Below, one piece after another: positions 10,001 through 19,195 of a stretch of DNA of 22,818 bases. Below the pieces are notes generated by a model. It saw only the letters and a list, made by a program, of their open reading frames with translations, was not told the origin of the DNA and made no database searches. Every line of letters begins with the position of its first letter. The first letter of the stretch is position 1. The DNA is from Saccoglossus kowalevskii (taxonomy: Eukaryota > Hemichordata > Enteropneusta > Harrimaniidae): contig NW_003126388.1 of NCBI RefSeq assembly GCF_000003605.2, forward strand, positions 414,417 through 437,234. Direction: 5' to 3'. The position numbers and the translations under genes were made by a program.

Positions 10001-13000
10001 TAATTGAGTTTACGATGTAACTTCTTTCTTCCTCGAAGATTCTCGGATGAGAATCTGGATTATCCCATATCAAAAGAAACCAAAACACACACCAGAGTAG
10101 CGCACATAAACCTAAAGAGGAACATATAACGCAATCACTTAAATCAATATTACAAATTGTATTGAACATTGTTTTTAAGGTATAGATGCAGTTTAATGAT
10201 GATGACCATGGCGAAAGGAGATTCTATTGTGTCACATCATCTTAGACAGTTTTCAAAAAGCGTTGATAATGCAATGTCTCGTGGTATCGATTAACGCTTG
10301 ACGTTCTTTCTATATTTGGTACACTAGAGTTTGTGCTCATACATTCACTCATTTCTACTTTACTCGCTGCACAAACAATGAGGATAATTATATTCTAACC
10401 TACCAAATACGTAAAAACAAGATTCCCATCCCAGTGTAACAGACAGCACACCCGACAATGACATAGCAATGATGCTTCCCCAGTTTGTGCCTGGAAAACA
10501 AAAACAAAAACGTATGAATGTAATAGAATACTTTAATAATGCATATTGTAAATAACTTTATTTTCATAAAAGCCGAGAAGAAAAACTCCACGTGACATAA
10601 CGTGTTAAGTCAATCAAAATATGCCCGATCACGTACAAATTTACCCGTATAGAATTTCTATAGACACTTTGTATTATAATAGTAAAATTGTCGGCCCCTG
10701 CAATGCAGTCATTTACAAGTAATGCGTCAAATTGCTACGAATTCTATATTGAATTGACGAAATCAAAGATGGCCGCAATTAGATTACATTCAATTATGTG
10801 ACATTTACATGCTACATCACATAAAACATTATTAAACCTGGCTAAACACATCTCAAAAATAAGAATAACTTAATCCGACCTTGGTCCCACTTATCACATC
10901 TCAAAAAATAAGAATAACTTAATCTGACCTTGATCCCACTTATCACATCTCAAAAAATAAGAATAACTTAATCTGACCTTGATCCCACTTACCATAATCA
11001 AAACAAGAGACACACAAACTAGAACTTAATTAATTTTCTTTTTTATAGTATTTTTTTCACAAACGATATAGTTATTCAAACAGAATATTGACGTAAATAC
11101 ATTCAATACTGTTGGCTGGGGCGTTTTTTTTAATATAACTGATCAAAAGAATCTATTTAATCCAAGTCGATGTATCCTTGTTAAAATAATTAGAACAATT
11201 TTGTAAAACAAACATAAACGATTATGGTGTATTGGAAAAAAAAGTTGTAACACCATATTTGGCTGTACAATTATGATGAACCGAAGAATTGGAAACAATT
11301 TTAGTGTGTTTATAATACTAAACATCACTCGACGTGAACACAACATTTATTGTAGTAAAATGTGAAATTAGTACCAACGTTTTTTGGCATATCATATACA
11401 TTCCAGTACTACCTACCAGAACTGCTGAACGATATCAGCCTACTTCTCTCCAGAGGCGGGGCCCATTTGCCCCACATTCCATGTTGAGCTGGGAATACCG
11501 CACCCTATAATATTGTTACATGTTTGCAAGATTATTACCGATCTTCCAATTACTGTATGACGACTGGGCAACTTGGAATATGTGCGAAAATAATTGGGGT
11601 GGTAGGGTGGAAACCATTGCCTATAAGTACAAACCTAAACTACCGTTTTTCAGTGACACAATTATCATTCAATCACCCTTACCTGGCAAAATCCCAAAAG
11701 AAATCTGCAAGTGAAAATGGCTCCAAAACCAAGCCACGCTGCGGACGGTGTGAGCATTGTAAATATGGCACACAGTAAAATGCTGCCACCATATACACGC
11801 GTTCCTCCGAATTTTCTTTCAAGCCATCCTCCCGGAATCTGTGTAATCGTGTAACCATAGTAGAACGCACCAAGAAGAAGTCCTTGTTGATAACTACTCC
11901 AGTTGAAATCCCCCGTCTAGTAATATATATAGTTTAGTTTGTAGTTGATGTTCTAAAAACATTGTTTTATGACAGAAATGGCGTTAAATTGTGAACTACT
12001 AAACAATGCAATGTGATGTATTATTTTACCTTACATTAATTATATGATGTACGTGCTACAAAAATGCGTGTTATGCCACTTCAATGATTGATTGGATGGA
12101 TGGATGGATGGATGGATGGATGTATGGATGGATGTGTGGATGGATGGATGGATGGATGGATGATGAATGAATGAATGAATGAATGAATGAATGAATGAAT
12201 GAATGAATGAATGAATGAATGAAGTAAAAAATAACAACATAACAATGAAAACGATATGCAAATTCATATTTTAAAAGAATTTACAAAAACACAAGACTAA
12301 TTACTGAAAACAATGCTTCGAACACCTACAGAGATAACACAACAGACAAGTATACCAAATCAGCAAATGAATAATGGGGCTAAGGGAATGTGTTCTTACC
12401 TCCTCTTCTTCAGTGTCAGTTGCATTTATACCACATTCGTCTGCACTGGCCTGTGCATCGCTGTCCTGTCCTGTACTATTCACCATGGCAACGATGGCAA
12501 CACTGAGATTATTTCGCATCGTGTATGCATTCAGCATTCCAAAGAATAACCAGATTGCTAGCACGTGACGGGCTGCTATCAGGTCTGAAAACTTGTATTG
12601 ATGAATAAAAAAAGACAACGTTATAATGTTTGTTTTATGTATCGTTATTGCATGTAGATATGTGTACAACGTAATATATTCTACATATTTCTAATCAAAC
12701 TTTGCAAAATTTATTTATTTAGTTGTGTTAATATGTATTTAATTGATAACGCATAAAACCCCTCGGGGGATTGAAACTGTTTATAATGAGATAACTCGAA
12801 ACATTCTATAATACAAATATCATGCTCATTGGTCGATTGATATCATGTACATCTCGGTTTGTTATCAGGCAATATTCGGACAGTACTTGGTGTCAATTAT
12901 AATGTTACGCCACAACAATACAAGTACACAGTTTTTTTTCTTTTTAGGAAAATTCGGTCATTTACATGTCATCTGAAATACAACACTGCCTATTACTGTG

Positions 13001-13717
13001 TGACATTCCGGCAAGGACGTGACTATATTGCAGATAGGAGGGCGTTGCGATTGGCGTCTGAGTGGTTCCTTTGGGAAATTGGATAGAAATCGTTTTAAAT
13101 TTGCAGTAAAAATTATATATTGAAATAAAAAAACATGTTTCATCATTTTAAATATTATTATACACCTGTCACCGAAACGTCGTAAGTTACAACGTGCCGT
13201 AATTTTGCGGTATTGTATTGCGTATTTTCATCCTACCATATTAGGAAATACGAATTTCAAATATACAACGATTACGCACGTAAGCGTCCTCTAATAATAA
13301 AAACAAACATGGCAGTCCCCGAGGTTTGACCAGACCCCATACAAACAAGTTCGCTCAATCTGTTCTAAACTTTTTGTATTTCGGCATATCCATGATGTAT
13401 TTATAGGAAGAAAAGATGTACAATAATAAGGTTATTACGAGGATACCGGTCGCAGACAGTACGCGGTCGCATCGACCTCCGCTGTGTGTCATATTATTTA
13501 TGTACGTGTACTAGATCGGTACGTTATTATCTCTCCCATATCTGCATCTATCTATATATTTACAAAGGTCGAAGTTTCGACTATGTAAACATCAAAGGCC
13601 GTTCTAGATTTGGCCATTTTAGAAGATTATATCATCTGATGTCTTAATTTAGAAAAATACGGCATTCATTTATTCAGAAAGACTTACCTTGTTTCTTTTG
13701 AATAATCTTGGATTCAT
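6837..13717 (-). CDS. SLC17-like: Gene A: complete SLC17-family transporter, 10 exons, 510 aa
   Basis: Joined exons (high to low): 13717-13688, 12591-12400, 11916-11683, 11504-11417, 10490-10404, 10111-9981, 9627-9478, 9296-9164, 7696-7455, 7082-6837. All junctions are GT-AG and phases agree throughout, giving 1533 nt. The protein is a major facilitator transporter with about 12 membrane helices. Family marks include TMRNNLSVA after helix 1 (Arg36), FPAQHGMW with [10 protein letters not shown] after helix 4 (His160), HPRIFEEER in the central loop and [11 protein letters not shown] before helix 11. Sequons NST and NAT lie in the helix 1-2 loop, as in sialin. Known relatives export sialic acid or acidic amino acids from lysosomes, load glutamate into vesicles, or move phosphate/urate; the substrate cannot be read here. 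The position of the sialin proton-coupling Glu175 is Gln152, as in SLC17A1-4. The start is the first ATG after an in-frame TGA at 13789-13787. Family assignment is very sure, the exact orthologue is not. Confidence 0.95.
7455..7696 (-). CDS. Gene A exon 9: helices 9-11
   Basis: Residues 349-429. Contains [16 protein letters not shown] (helix 9), [15 protein letters not shown] (helix 10), the signature [11 protein letters not shown], and [20 protein letters not shown] (helix 11). It ends VATEEE at a GAG|GTAAGA donor. Acceptor GTAATTACAG, phase 1 in and 0 out. Confidence 0.97.
7794..8325. mobile_element. Nested foldback element in gene A intron 8
   Basis: Outer arms 7794-7901 and 8214-8325 are inverted repeats of about 110 bp, highly similar (shared core TTTATATGCGTATAGC). 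Inside, 7915-7942 and 7993-8020 form a perfect 28-bp inverted repeat separated by 50 bp. There is no coding capacity. This is the architecture of a foldback or hairpin-type MITE and could form a long hairpin in the gene A pre-mRNA. Confidence 0.8.
8322..8618 (+). repeat. 297-bp dispersed repeat, copy 1 (gene A intron 8)
   Basis: Clearly homologous to the reverse complement of 13152-13449, with islands such as CATGTTTGTTTTTATTATTA and ATGGTAGGATGAAAA and an end reading TGTATAATAATAT. By eye roughly three quarters of positions agree. It abuts the foldback element and may be part of one larger transposon. Confidence 0.8.
9164..9296 (-). CDS. Gene A exon 8: helix 8
   Basis: Residues 305-348 plus one base. 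Starts [20 protein letters not shown], then [13 protein letters not shown] and VRRVLTCLG, the helix 8-9 link of the family. Acceptor CACAAACAG, donor CTGG|GTAATG. A longer open frame running upstream to 9470 is intronic read-through. Confidence 0.95.
9478..9627 (-). CDS. Gene A exon 7: helix 7
   Basis: Residues 255-304. Starts [20 protein letters not shown] and continues [20 protein letters not shown], helix 7 and the following re-entrant stretch. Exactly 50 codons, phase 0 at both ends. The matching gene B exon differs at four residues. Confidence 0.96.
9981..10111 (-). CDS. Gene A exon 6: helix 6 and central loop
   Basis: Residues 211-254. Reads [18 protein letters not shown] (helix 6), followed by [13 protein letters not shown], the conserved start of the large cytosolic loop in SLC17 proteins. 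Acceptor CCTCTTTAG, donor TCG|GTAAAA, phase 1 in and 0 out. Confidence 0.95.
10175..10195 (+). repeat. Dispersed 21-mer, copy 1
   Basis: TTAAGGTATAGATGCAGTTTA in gene A intron 5, differing at one base from 16126-16146. It may be the terminus of a short element, but the other end was not found. Confidence 0.4.
10404..10490 (-). CDS. Gene A exon 5: helix 5
   Basis: Residues 182-210. Reads [20 protein letters not shown] and then WESCFYVF, the helix 5-6 segment. Acceptor TTTTCCAG, donor TTTG|GTAGGT, phase 1 in and 1 out; both split codons restore glycine. Confidence 0.95.
10847..10990 (+). repeat. Three-copy tandem repeat of 48-49 bp (gene A intron 4)
   Basis: Units start at 10847, 10895 and 10944, each CACATCTCAAAAA(A)TAAGAATAACTTAAT followed by C/TGACCTTG...CCCACTTA. 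The last two units are almost identical, showing recent amplification. Confidence 0.92.
11417..11504 (-). CDS. Gene A exon 4: FPAQHGMW and [10 protein letters not shown] motif
   Basis: Residues 153-181 plus one base. Starts [20 protein letters not shown], the strongest signature of the SLC17 family. His160 lines up with His183 of human sialin. Acceptor AATATTATAG, donor TCTG|GTAGGT, phase 0 in and 1 out. It is short, but the match is unmistakable. Confidence 0.96.
11683..11916 (-). CDS. Gene A exon 3: helices 2-4
   Basis: Residues 75-152, phase 0 at both ends (acceptor TACTAG, donor CAG|GTAAGG). It begins [20 protein letters not shown] and carries [15 protein letters not shown], the conserved helix 2-3 turn of the SLC17 family. 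It ends in the middle of the helix 4 motif with FLLGFCQ. Confidence 0.95.
12094..12222 (+). repeat. Compound (GGAT)n / (GAAT)n microsatellite (gene A intron 2)
   Basis: Interrupted GGAT/GTAT units to about 12162, then about 15 uninterrupted GAAT units. The minus-strand open frame reading IHSF repeats over it is an artefact. Probably length-polymorphic. Confidence 0.95.
12400..12591 (-). CDS. Gene A exon 2: helix 1 and glycosylated loop
   Basis: Residues 11-74. It holds helix 1 ([20 protein letters not shown]) followed by the family signature TMRNNLSVA, then a loop with sequons NST and NAT and an acidic run EEEE. The donor is GAG|GTAAGA in phase 0. Two acceptor AGs sit 7 bases apart. The upstream one (exon starting at 12591) keeps frame with exon 1, while the downstream one (12584) would give an immediate TGA. 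Confidence 0.93.
13152..13449 (-). repeat. 297-bp dispersed repeat, copy 2 (gene A intron 1)
   Basis: Inverted relative to the copy at 8322-8618 and alignable along its whole length. Two facing copies in the same transcription unit could pair in the pre-mRNA. Confidence 0.8.
13688..13717 (-). CDS. Gene A exon 1 (start codon)
   Basis: Ten codons reading [10 protein letters not shown], a short basic cytosolic N-terminus, ending at an AAG|GTAAGT donor in phase 0. The context AACATGA is acceptable for initiation. An in-frame TGA lies 24 codons upstream with no ATG between, so the start is well defined if this exon is used. The exon is short, and its link to exon 2 rests on the shared reading phase and the good donor, not on homology. 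Confidence 0.65.
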
Positions 13718-13782
13718 GTTGATATCCTCTATTGGGTTACTTGAATAATTTGCTAAATAGTTTGGCTGCTCAGACGCCCAGC

Positions 13783-13789
13783 TGACTCA
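13783..13789. promoter_or_regulatory. AP-1-like TGACTCA upstream of gene A
   Basis: TGACTCA lies about 70 bases upstream of the gene A start codon. AT-rich TATA-like strings occur further up on the minus strand, but no core promoter can be fixed by eye. A seven-base match is weak evidence. Confidence 0.2.
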
Positions 13790-14807
13790 CCCCCGGCCAA
13801 TCATATATTGCTCCTTCTGATCTAATATTCTGTTGATAAAACAAATGTCCTATTGTTATTATACACGACTAATGGTAAATGCGGCTGCCGATAAAGGCAC
13901 TTGATTGCAATTGAGAGCAGGTAGAAACTATTAACTTATAATAAGCTATATACAATATAGATAATATATACAAACAACCTGTTTCGCTGTCGCAATTGAC
14001 GCTCACAGTCCTTATTGTAATCTATAAGTTCAAAAGGCAGCTTGGCGGAATAATTCGTTCGATATTAGTGAATTGGCTCTACAATATAGTTCAGGTTACT
14101 CCTTTTATACATAAACGTTTATGGTGCGTATTTGTCAAAACAACAAACTAAGACAACTACATTCGTAATAATGTGTTGCGTCTTATGTGTTTAATCCATT
14201 AAAGTGGCATTCAGCCTTCGTAATGCTGTTAAAACACAATATATAGGGTCTATTGAGAGGTCTATTAAAGACACAACCAGGTGCCAGGGATTTTCTTAGT
14301 TATCTGAGAATTATAAAGTATGGGTAAAGTTTGGTTGGTTTACTTTTGAAAAAAAACACACTAATCTAGCAGTTTGAATATTCATCAATTTAGAGAAAAG
14401 AAGAAGAAGAGAAGAAAACACATTTTGAAAAAGTGTACGTTTTAAGAATGCGTGATGGAAGGAGACCAATACCGAGTTCGAGTCTCACTAGTAAAAACTT
14501 TTCTTTAAAATTAAAGAGAAAATTTCATTCTAACTTTCAGATGAAAGACATTTGTCGTCAAGAGTGGACACCATCAGAAATATGGTCCAGTAGTAAATAG
14601 TGGTAGTACTGAAGGTATTTCTATAATTCCCTCCGGGTGGTTCTAGAATTCATACTGAATGGTCTGACCTTTGTTGGCGGTTATTCGCTAAGATAATGCA
14701 ATAGTGTGACGTCATGATCTTTGTTTAACTTGCGTGTTCTTTCTTGGTAGCGGATCCATAGAACAACCTTTCATCTACTCTTAGTTTTACCCGTCAGCAT
14801 TCTGCTA
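13790..14807. other. Upstream flank of gene A, no further gene seen
   Basis: AT-rich, presumably including the gene A promoter. No conserved frame, repeat unit or RNA gene was recognised. A box-B-like GAGTTCGAGTCTCAC near 14477 lacks the rest of a tRNA. Confidence 0.4.
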
Positions 14808-15017
14808 TCAAGGAAGAGATATTATTACTCGCATATTGCCAGATCTTTCCCATGTAATTCCACTGTGTTTGGTATGTGATCCAAAACATCGTAACACATC
14901 GCAAATGCGGTCCTGGGACAATTTCTTCCTGGGCAAACGACAAGGGATAATATAATCGCCAAACAATCGCCCGGATATTTGCCCGAACAACTCCCGCTGT
15001 AAATTATTTGCGTTCAT
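14808..15017 (-). CDS. Unidentified 69-codon open frame
   Basis: Runs from ATG to TAG. The middle part, GRLFGDYIIPCRLPRKKLSQ and then DRICDVLRCF, reads like real protein with balanced composition, unlike neighbouring AT-rich frames. I do not recognise a family. An acceptor-like TTTACAG lies just inside, before codons for RELFGQ, so it may be an exon or transposon fragment. No good donor follows. It is isolated between the two transporter genes. Confidence 0.25.
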   Translation of the reverse strand: MNANNLQRELFGQISGRLFGDYIIPCRLPRKKLSQDRICDVLRCFGSHTKHSGITWERSGNMRVIISLP

Positions 15018-16056
15018 GTTTTGTATTTATGAAAAATTATTTATAATTTCAGAATATGTTTCTGTACATATCGCAATATCGCTTATCAGTCCAGTACTAT
15101 CAAATTGACAGCGGAGGCTTATTTATCGGATGTAGACTCTTGATATCTTACCCAATTTGCACGCTACATCATTGCATTTTGTCAGTCATTTGTTTCGTCT
15201 CAACGTCAACACTTTGAATTGATGGTATATGGTAAGATTTAGCCAGGCCAATAATTCCTGTGAAATATGTAAAACCTCTCCTAGTTACATGGCTCTATTT
15301 CCTATAATACGATATCGTGCCGATTTAGTGTAATACAGGTTGTTATGGTAGTTTATCACATCTCACTGTTGTTACGCATGATGAATAAATGACATGACAT
15401 TGAATAAAAATGGGTATTACATGGTATTTTGCCTGCCAAGTGGATTTTACATGGTACATGTATATCACATGGATGACGTCACCGAAACTACTGCGCAACG
15501 ATACTGCGCATAACAAATCTTACTAAATAATGAAAGATGACTTGTGTGTTTGGTAACCCATTCACACACAAACAACATTGGCAAAGTTTAAACTTTACAA
15601 TCCGATAACGACGTCGGTTTTTACAAACAATACTACTATTACCAAATAATATAAGTGAATAAAACTCGCGTAATTATGTCACCAGTTGTATAATTTGAAC
15701 AAACAAAACACATTTTAAATGGCAATTTCATACTGTACATGTAAGAGACACATGGAGTAGCATATTACCAGAATGTTTTATTTGTATTTTGAACGTCATG
15801 TCTGTATATTTAGTTTGTATTTGTTTGTCTTTGTGTATAGAGAAAATAACATACGTAACTGTCAATTTATTGTTTGAATGTAACCACATAAAGATGCCAA
15901 ATGCATGGGCAAAGTGACCCTACATAAGGCTAATGCCACGTGAATTGCGATGGGAGATCCAGGGATCAAGTAGTCGCCATTCTGCGATGGGAAGAGACTG
16001 TCAGAGAGGTCCCGATAAAGTTGTCATCTTGTATCATATTCACTGAGGTAACAAAA
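15018..16056. other. Intergenic AT-rich region
   Basis: No gene, RNA or element with definable ends seen. Short direct echoes such as TTACATGGTA occur near 15418-15455. Confidence 0.35.
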
Positions 16057-16070
16057 CTAGTAGGTGGCGC
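16057..16070 (+). promoter_or_regulatory. CTCF-like motif between the two transporter genes
   Basis: CTAGTAGGTGGCGC matches 13 of 14 positions of the bilaterian CTCF core CCASYAGRKGGCRS. It sits in the intergenic space between genes A and B, where an insulator would make sense. Sequence-only evidence. Confidence 0.35.
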
Positions 16071-16125
16071 CCTCTGGAGATTCTAACGCAACACCCGCGG
16101 TCATATTTTTCCATTTGTAAGTGAT

Positions 16126-16146
16126 TTAAGGTAGAGATGCAGTTTA
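16126..16146 (+). repeat. Dispersed 21-mer, copy 2
   Basis: TTAAGGTAGAGATGCAGTTTA, one mismatch from 10175-10195 and in the same orientation. Confidence 0.4.
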
Positions 16147-18717
16147 CCTGACAGGTATTGTAATTAGTTAATTAAGAAACCGAGATGACCTCCCTTGTCC
16201 ACAAAACTATATTTTCGGAAAGCTTATTGTATGAATTTTGAAGTTTTGTTAGTATTTTTTTTATGGACACTGTCGTTTGAAATATGCACAAAAATGTGCT
16301 TTTTTGGTCAAAAGTGATTTTAAAAAAGATAGCTTCTAAATCATGCCTCTGTTTAATGTCAAAATTAGTTTACGTGTACACCTGCTCACTGTTCAGAAAG
16401 TGCCGTCTTGAAAACTGTCTACCAGTTGTCAATTCTGCAGGACAGCAGCTCAAATTTCACTACTTCAAGTTTATGCATACATTAACACCCACGCTATTTG
16501 ACTGTACGATTGTTGTAACACTGTTTTTGAAGATAAACACATTGTCAATCATTTGTGATTATTTCAAAATAAAAGGTCGAAGCGTCTAGGAGCTATTTTT
16601 TTTTTAAGTTCTGGAATGTGCACTAAAAGGAAGCTGATAAAATTGCTAATTGACATAACCATTCACTCAGTAAGAAGTTTGCTAATGCTCATAGTTAAAA
16701 TGGCTGTAACAAATTTAAATGTATTATCGTTTTGTAAAAAGTTTTTTTCATTTTATTTAGATAATTGAATTTCTTGACCATGGAAAATACGATGAAAACA
16801 ATAGTCAATACATCCATAAGTTTTTGAGTTACAAATGAAAAAAGTTTTTTCCCGAAATTGTTGTTTGACAACCTCACCTGAAAATTTCATGAAAATCTGT
16901 ATATGAAATGTTTAGCTTTGATTGAAAAAATAAATAAAAATGTTGTTTATATGGTAACCGTACCCATATCTCCACCGAAATTTAATGGTTTTCGTGCTTG
17001 TATCAAGGGCGACCCCTAAAAGTTCGTCTTAATATGCTGAAAAATAGTATACCTACAGTCTGGCCTGCCGCACAAAATATGGAACCTGCAAACAGCAAAC
17101 GTGCAGTTCATACTGATCACGAGAGCTCAAGATTGAAATCAAGATTGTTGTGTTCGACAATTTTTTTTCTTAGACATTGACAGAGTAAAATTAAGACGAT
17201 CGTCTCGGCAAGTTTGAGGTTTTTGAATTTGTATGACATGCCATTCCTTATTTGTCGGTGAATACGATTGACTAACGTTTACAAGTAGTTTATTTAATTT
17301 TTTCATGAAGTCCTTTACATTCTAAATAAAGCAAGTTTGTGTTCCACTACTATAACAACGGTCACACAAGGCTCATTGGGCCGCAAAATTCCCGGTATTT
17401 TTTTTATTGTTAGTGTTACACGACGAAAAGACATTTACAAGAAGAAAGAAAAACAAAGAAAGAACAAGAAAATAACAAGTACAGTTAGTCATGAATATAT
17501 TATGTCATTGCGTAAATGTATTCTTATGGTCATGTATGTAATACCACTAACAAACATTGTTTCATTTGTTTTGTAATCTTTCCTTGGCTTTATTTTTGCC
17601 GGCTTTATTTTTGACTTTATTGTTGTTTACTTCTAAACAACTTATAAAGTTAAAGAAAAGCAAAGTCTTATTTTCAGAATGACAATTAAATATGATTTTT
17701 TTTCCAACCACTAACGCATAATTAAAAATTGCACTTCTATTCAAGTCACAGTGACCTGTGGGTAAATGGTGTTTTTACTCTCTGTATCAACAGAACAAGT
17801 GTGTAATTGATTTAAAATTCTTCCTTACTAAGAGTATACGCATCATATTCACGTTTTTAATTTAAACAATAATTTACAGCCAAATAATTGTGCAAAATAC
17901 TGAATGAAAATAGTTTTGTTACTGTGTTCCGGATGATCCAGTGCAGCATAAGATAGCTATTTATCCAAATTTGTAAAATTCATATAGTAATTTGTTCTGT
18001 AATTTGAATCTTTTCTTCATATTTAGTTTCCATAGTGTTGATCTGGAAGTCTTTTGATTTATGGAAGTCAAGTAAACTGGTAACCAAACTAGTCCGCCTC
18101 ATCCAATAGTAGGAAATCTGACTTGTTATCATTGAGGAAAAAGTTATCGTTCCACAATAGATTACATGAAATAGGACGCTTTTCTCTTACTTGCAATCTA
18201 CTATACAATATTTCTTTACGGGAAATTGGGATTTGCCAATTTCTAAATTATAATTACTGCTCAACAGAAATTCAAGCCTCCCTATAATGTTTCTTAAACT
18301 CATCAAATATTGTTTAGCTCTACCTAGGGCTGAAACATTGTTTACTAATATTATTCTTGATGACGTAATCATAGGAGAGAAGTTCAGTACTCGTAGACTA
18401 CTGATACTGTATTCATAGTATAGTGTGTTTCTATTCTATTTAGCTATTTTCCCGCCCCAAATAAATTTATTATTTATTTTATCATTTTTGTATATAATAT
18501 TCTAGTGTTGGAATTAGTGAAGAAACAAAAATGAGAATAATTGAAATTGTATCATATAAGTCAAATGTTTCTGTCTCCATAAATTGAAACACATTTCTGC
18601 TTTTTTATTTATATGTTGAAAGTTACTTTTAGCAGCATCGTTCATATCGTAAGAAGAAAATATGCATAATATTTGATATATATTTTATGTGGTTTCGTTT
18701 TGCACATGCGCAATAAA
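16147..18717. other. Intergenic AT-rich region, no supported gene
   Basis: Open frames of 60-100 codons on both strands (longest 16284-16589, plus) have no recognisable domain and strong AT bias. A minus-strand stretch near 18090-18160 reading LLWNDNFFLNDNKSDF faintly recalls the C-terminal part of L1-like LINE proteins and could belong to the fragment at 18718-18957, but this is weak. Confidence 0.35.
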
Positions 18718-18957
18718 CCCCAAGCCACATACTTCCGTGTTGTCCATGTTTTAAACCAGAAAAACGACCAAATTTTTCCACGGTTTGCAGAATCAATATC
18801 AGCTACCAAAATATATATCAACCGCATATTAGGTTAGATTTAGTTGATTATTACAAATATTGATACAATTAATATGTTTTGTTTTGCCTGATTTAGACTG
18901 CCAGCAATTCTACTGCAGTAACAAAAGGATAAGGCGATAGAGGATCTCCCTGTCTTA
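18718..18957 (-). mobile_element. Decayed LINE reverse-transcriptase fragment next to gene B stop codon
   Basis: Minus-strand translation from 18957 reads IRQGDPLSPYPFVTAVELLA, then after a stop IRQNK. RQGDPLSP is the hallmark of reverse-transcriptase domain 4 in LINEs, and IRQNK follows it in L1-like invertebrate LINEs. Further along, in shifted frames, come YAVDIYF where YADD is expected and NMDNTEV where N-x-D-K-T-E is expected. Several stops, shifts and a lost catalytic aspartate show it is a pseudogene piece. Confidence 0.75.
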
Positions 18958-18958
18958 T

Positions 18959-19195
18959 TTATTCGTGCTTTTGATGTTTATAGATGTCATCCTCACTTCC
19001 ACTTTCAGTCTTCTCAAATCCCACATTGTCAAATACCATTATATCTGTCTGCTGTGTATTGTCTTTTTGTCTAGCTTCCTTGTCTTTTGCCCATTCTCGT
19101 TCATCCACTCTCAAAGTTAGCAGAACAGCAATTCCACCAATGACGTAAATCAACGCTGATAACCCGAAAATCTTCTGCCATTGTTCACGCGTATT
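18959..19195 (-). CDS. Gene B exon 10 with stop
   Basis: Begins [20 protein letters not shown] and has EWAKDKEA and VFDNVG in the tail, ending QKHE before TAA. The tail is three residues shorter than that of gene A. The stop codon overlaps an AATAAA (minus strand, 18963-18958) and lies directly against a LINE-derived reverse-transcriptase fragment in the same frame. Confidence 0.94.
   Translation of the reverse strand, partial: NTREQWQKIFGLSALIYVIGGIAVLLTLRVDEREWAKDKEARQKDNTQQTDIMVFDNVGFEKTESGSEDDIYKHQKHE

Noticed and set aside
11679-11873. 64-codon minus ORF over exon 3
   Set aside because: Wrong frame of a real exon; the frame reading [15 protein letters not shown] is the conserved one.
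12040-12267. Minus-strand open frame with IHSF repeats
   Set aside because: Produced by the GGAT/GAAT microsatellite, with no splice context and no protein-like sequence.
14440-14500. tRNA-like box B GAGTTCGAGTCTCAC
   Set aside because: No box A at the right distance and no cloverleaf could be drawn; at most a decayed SINE.
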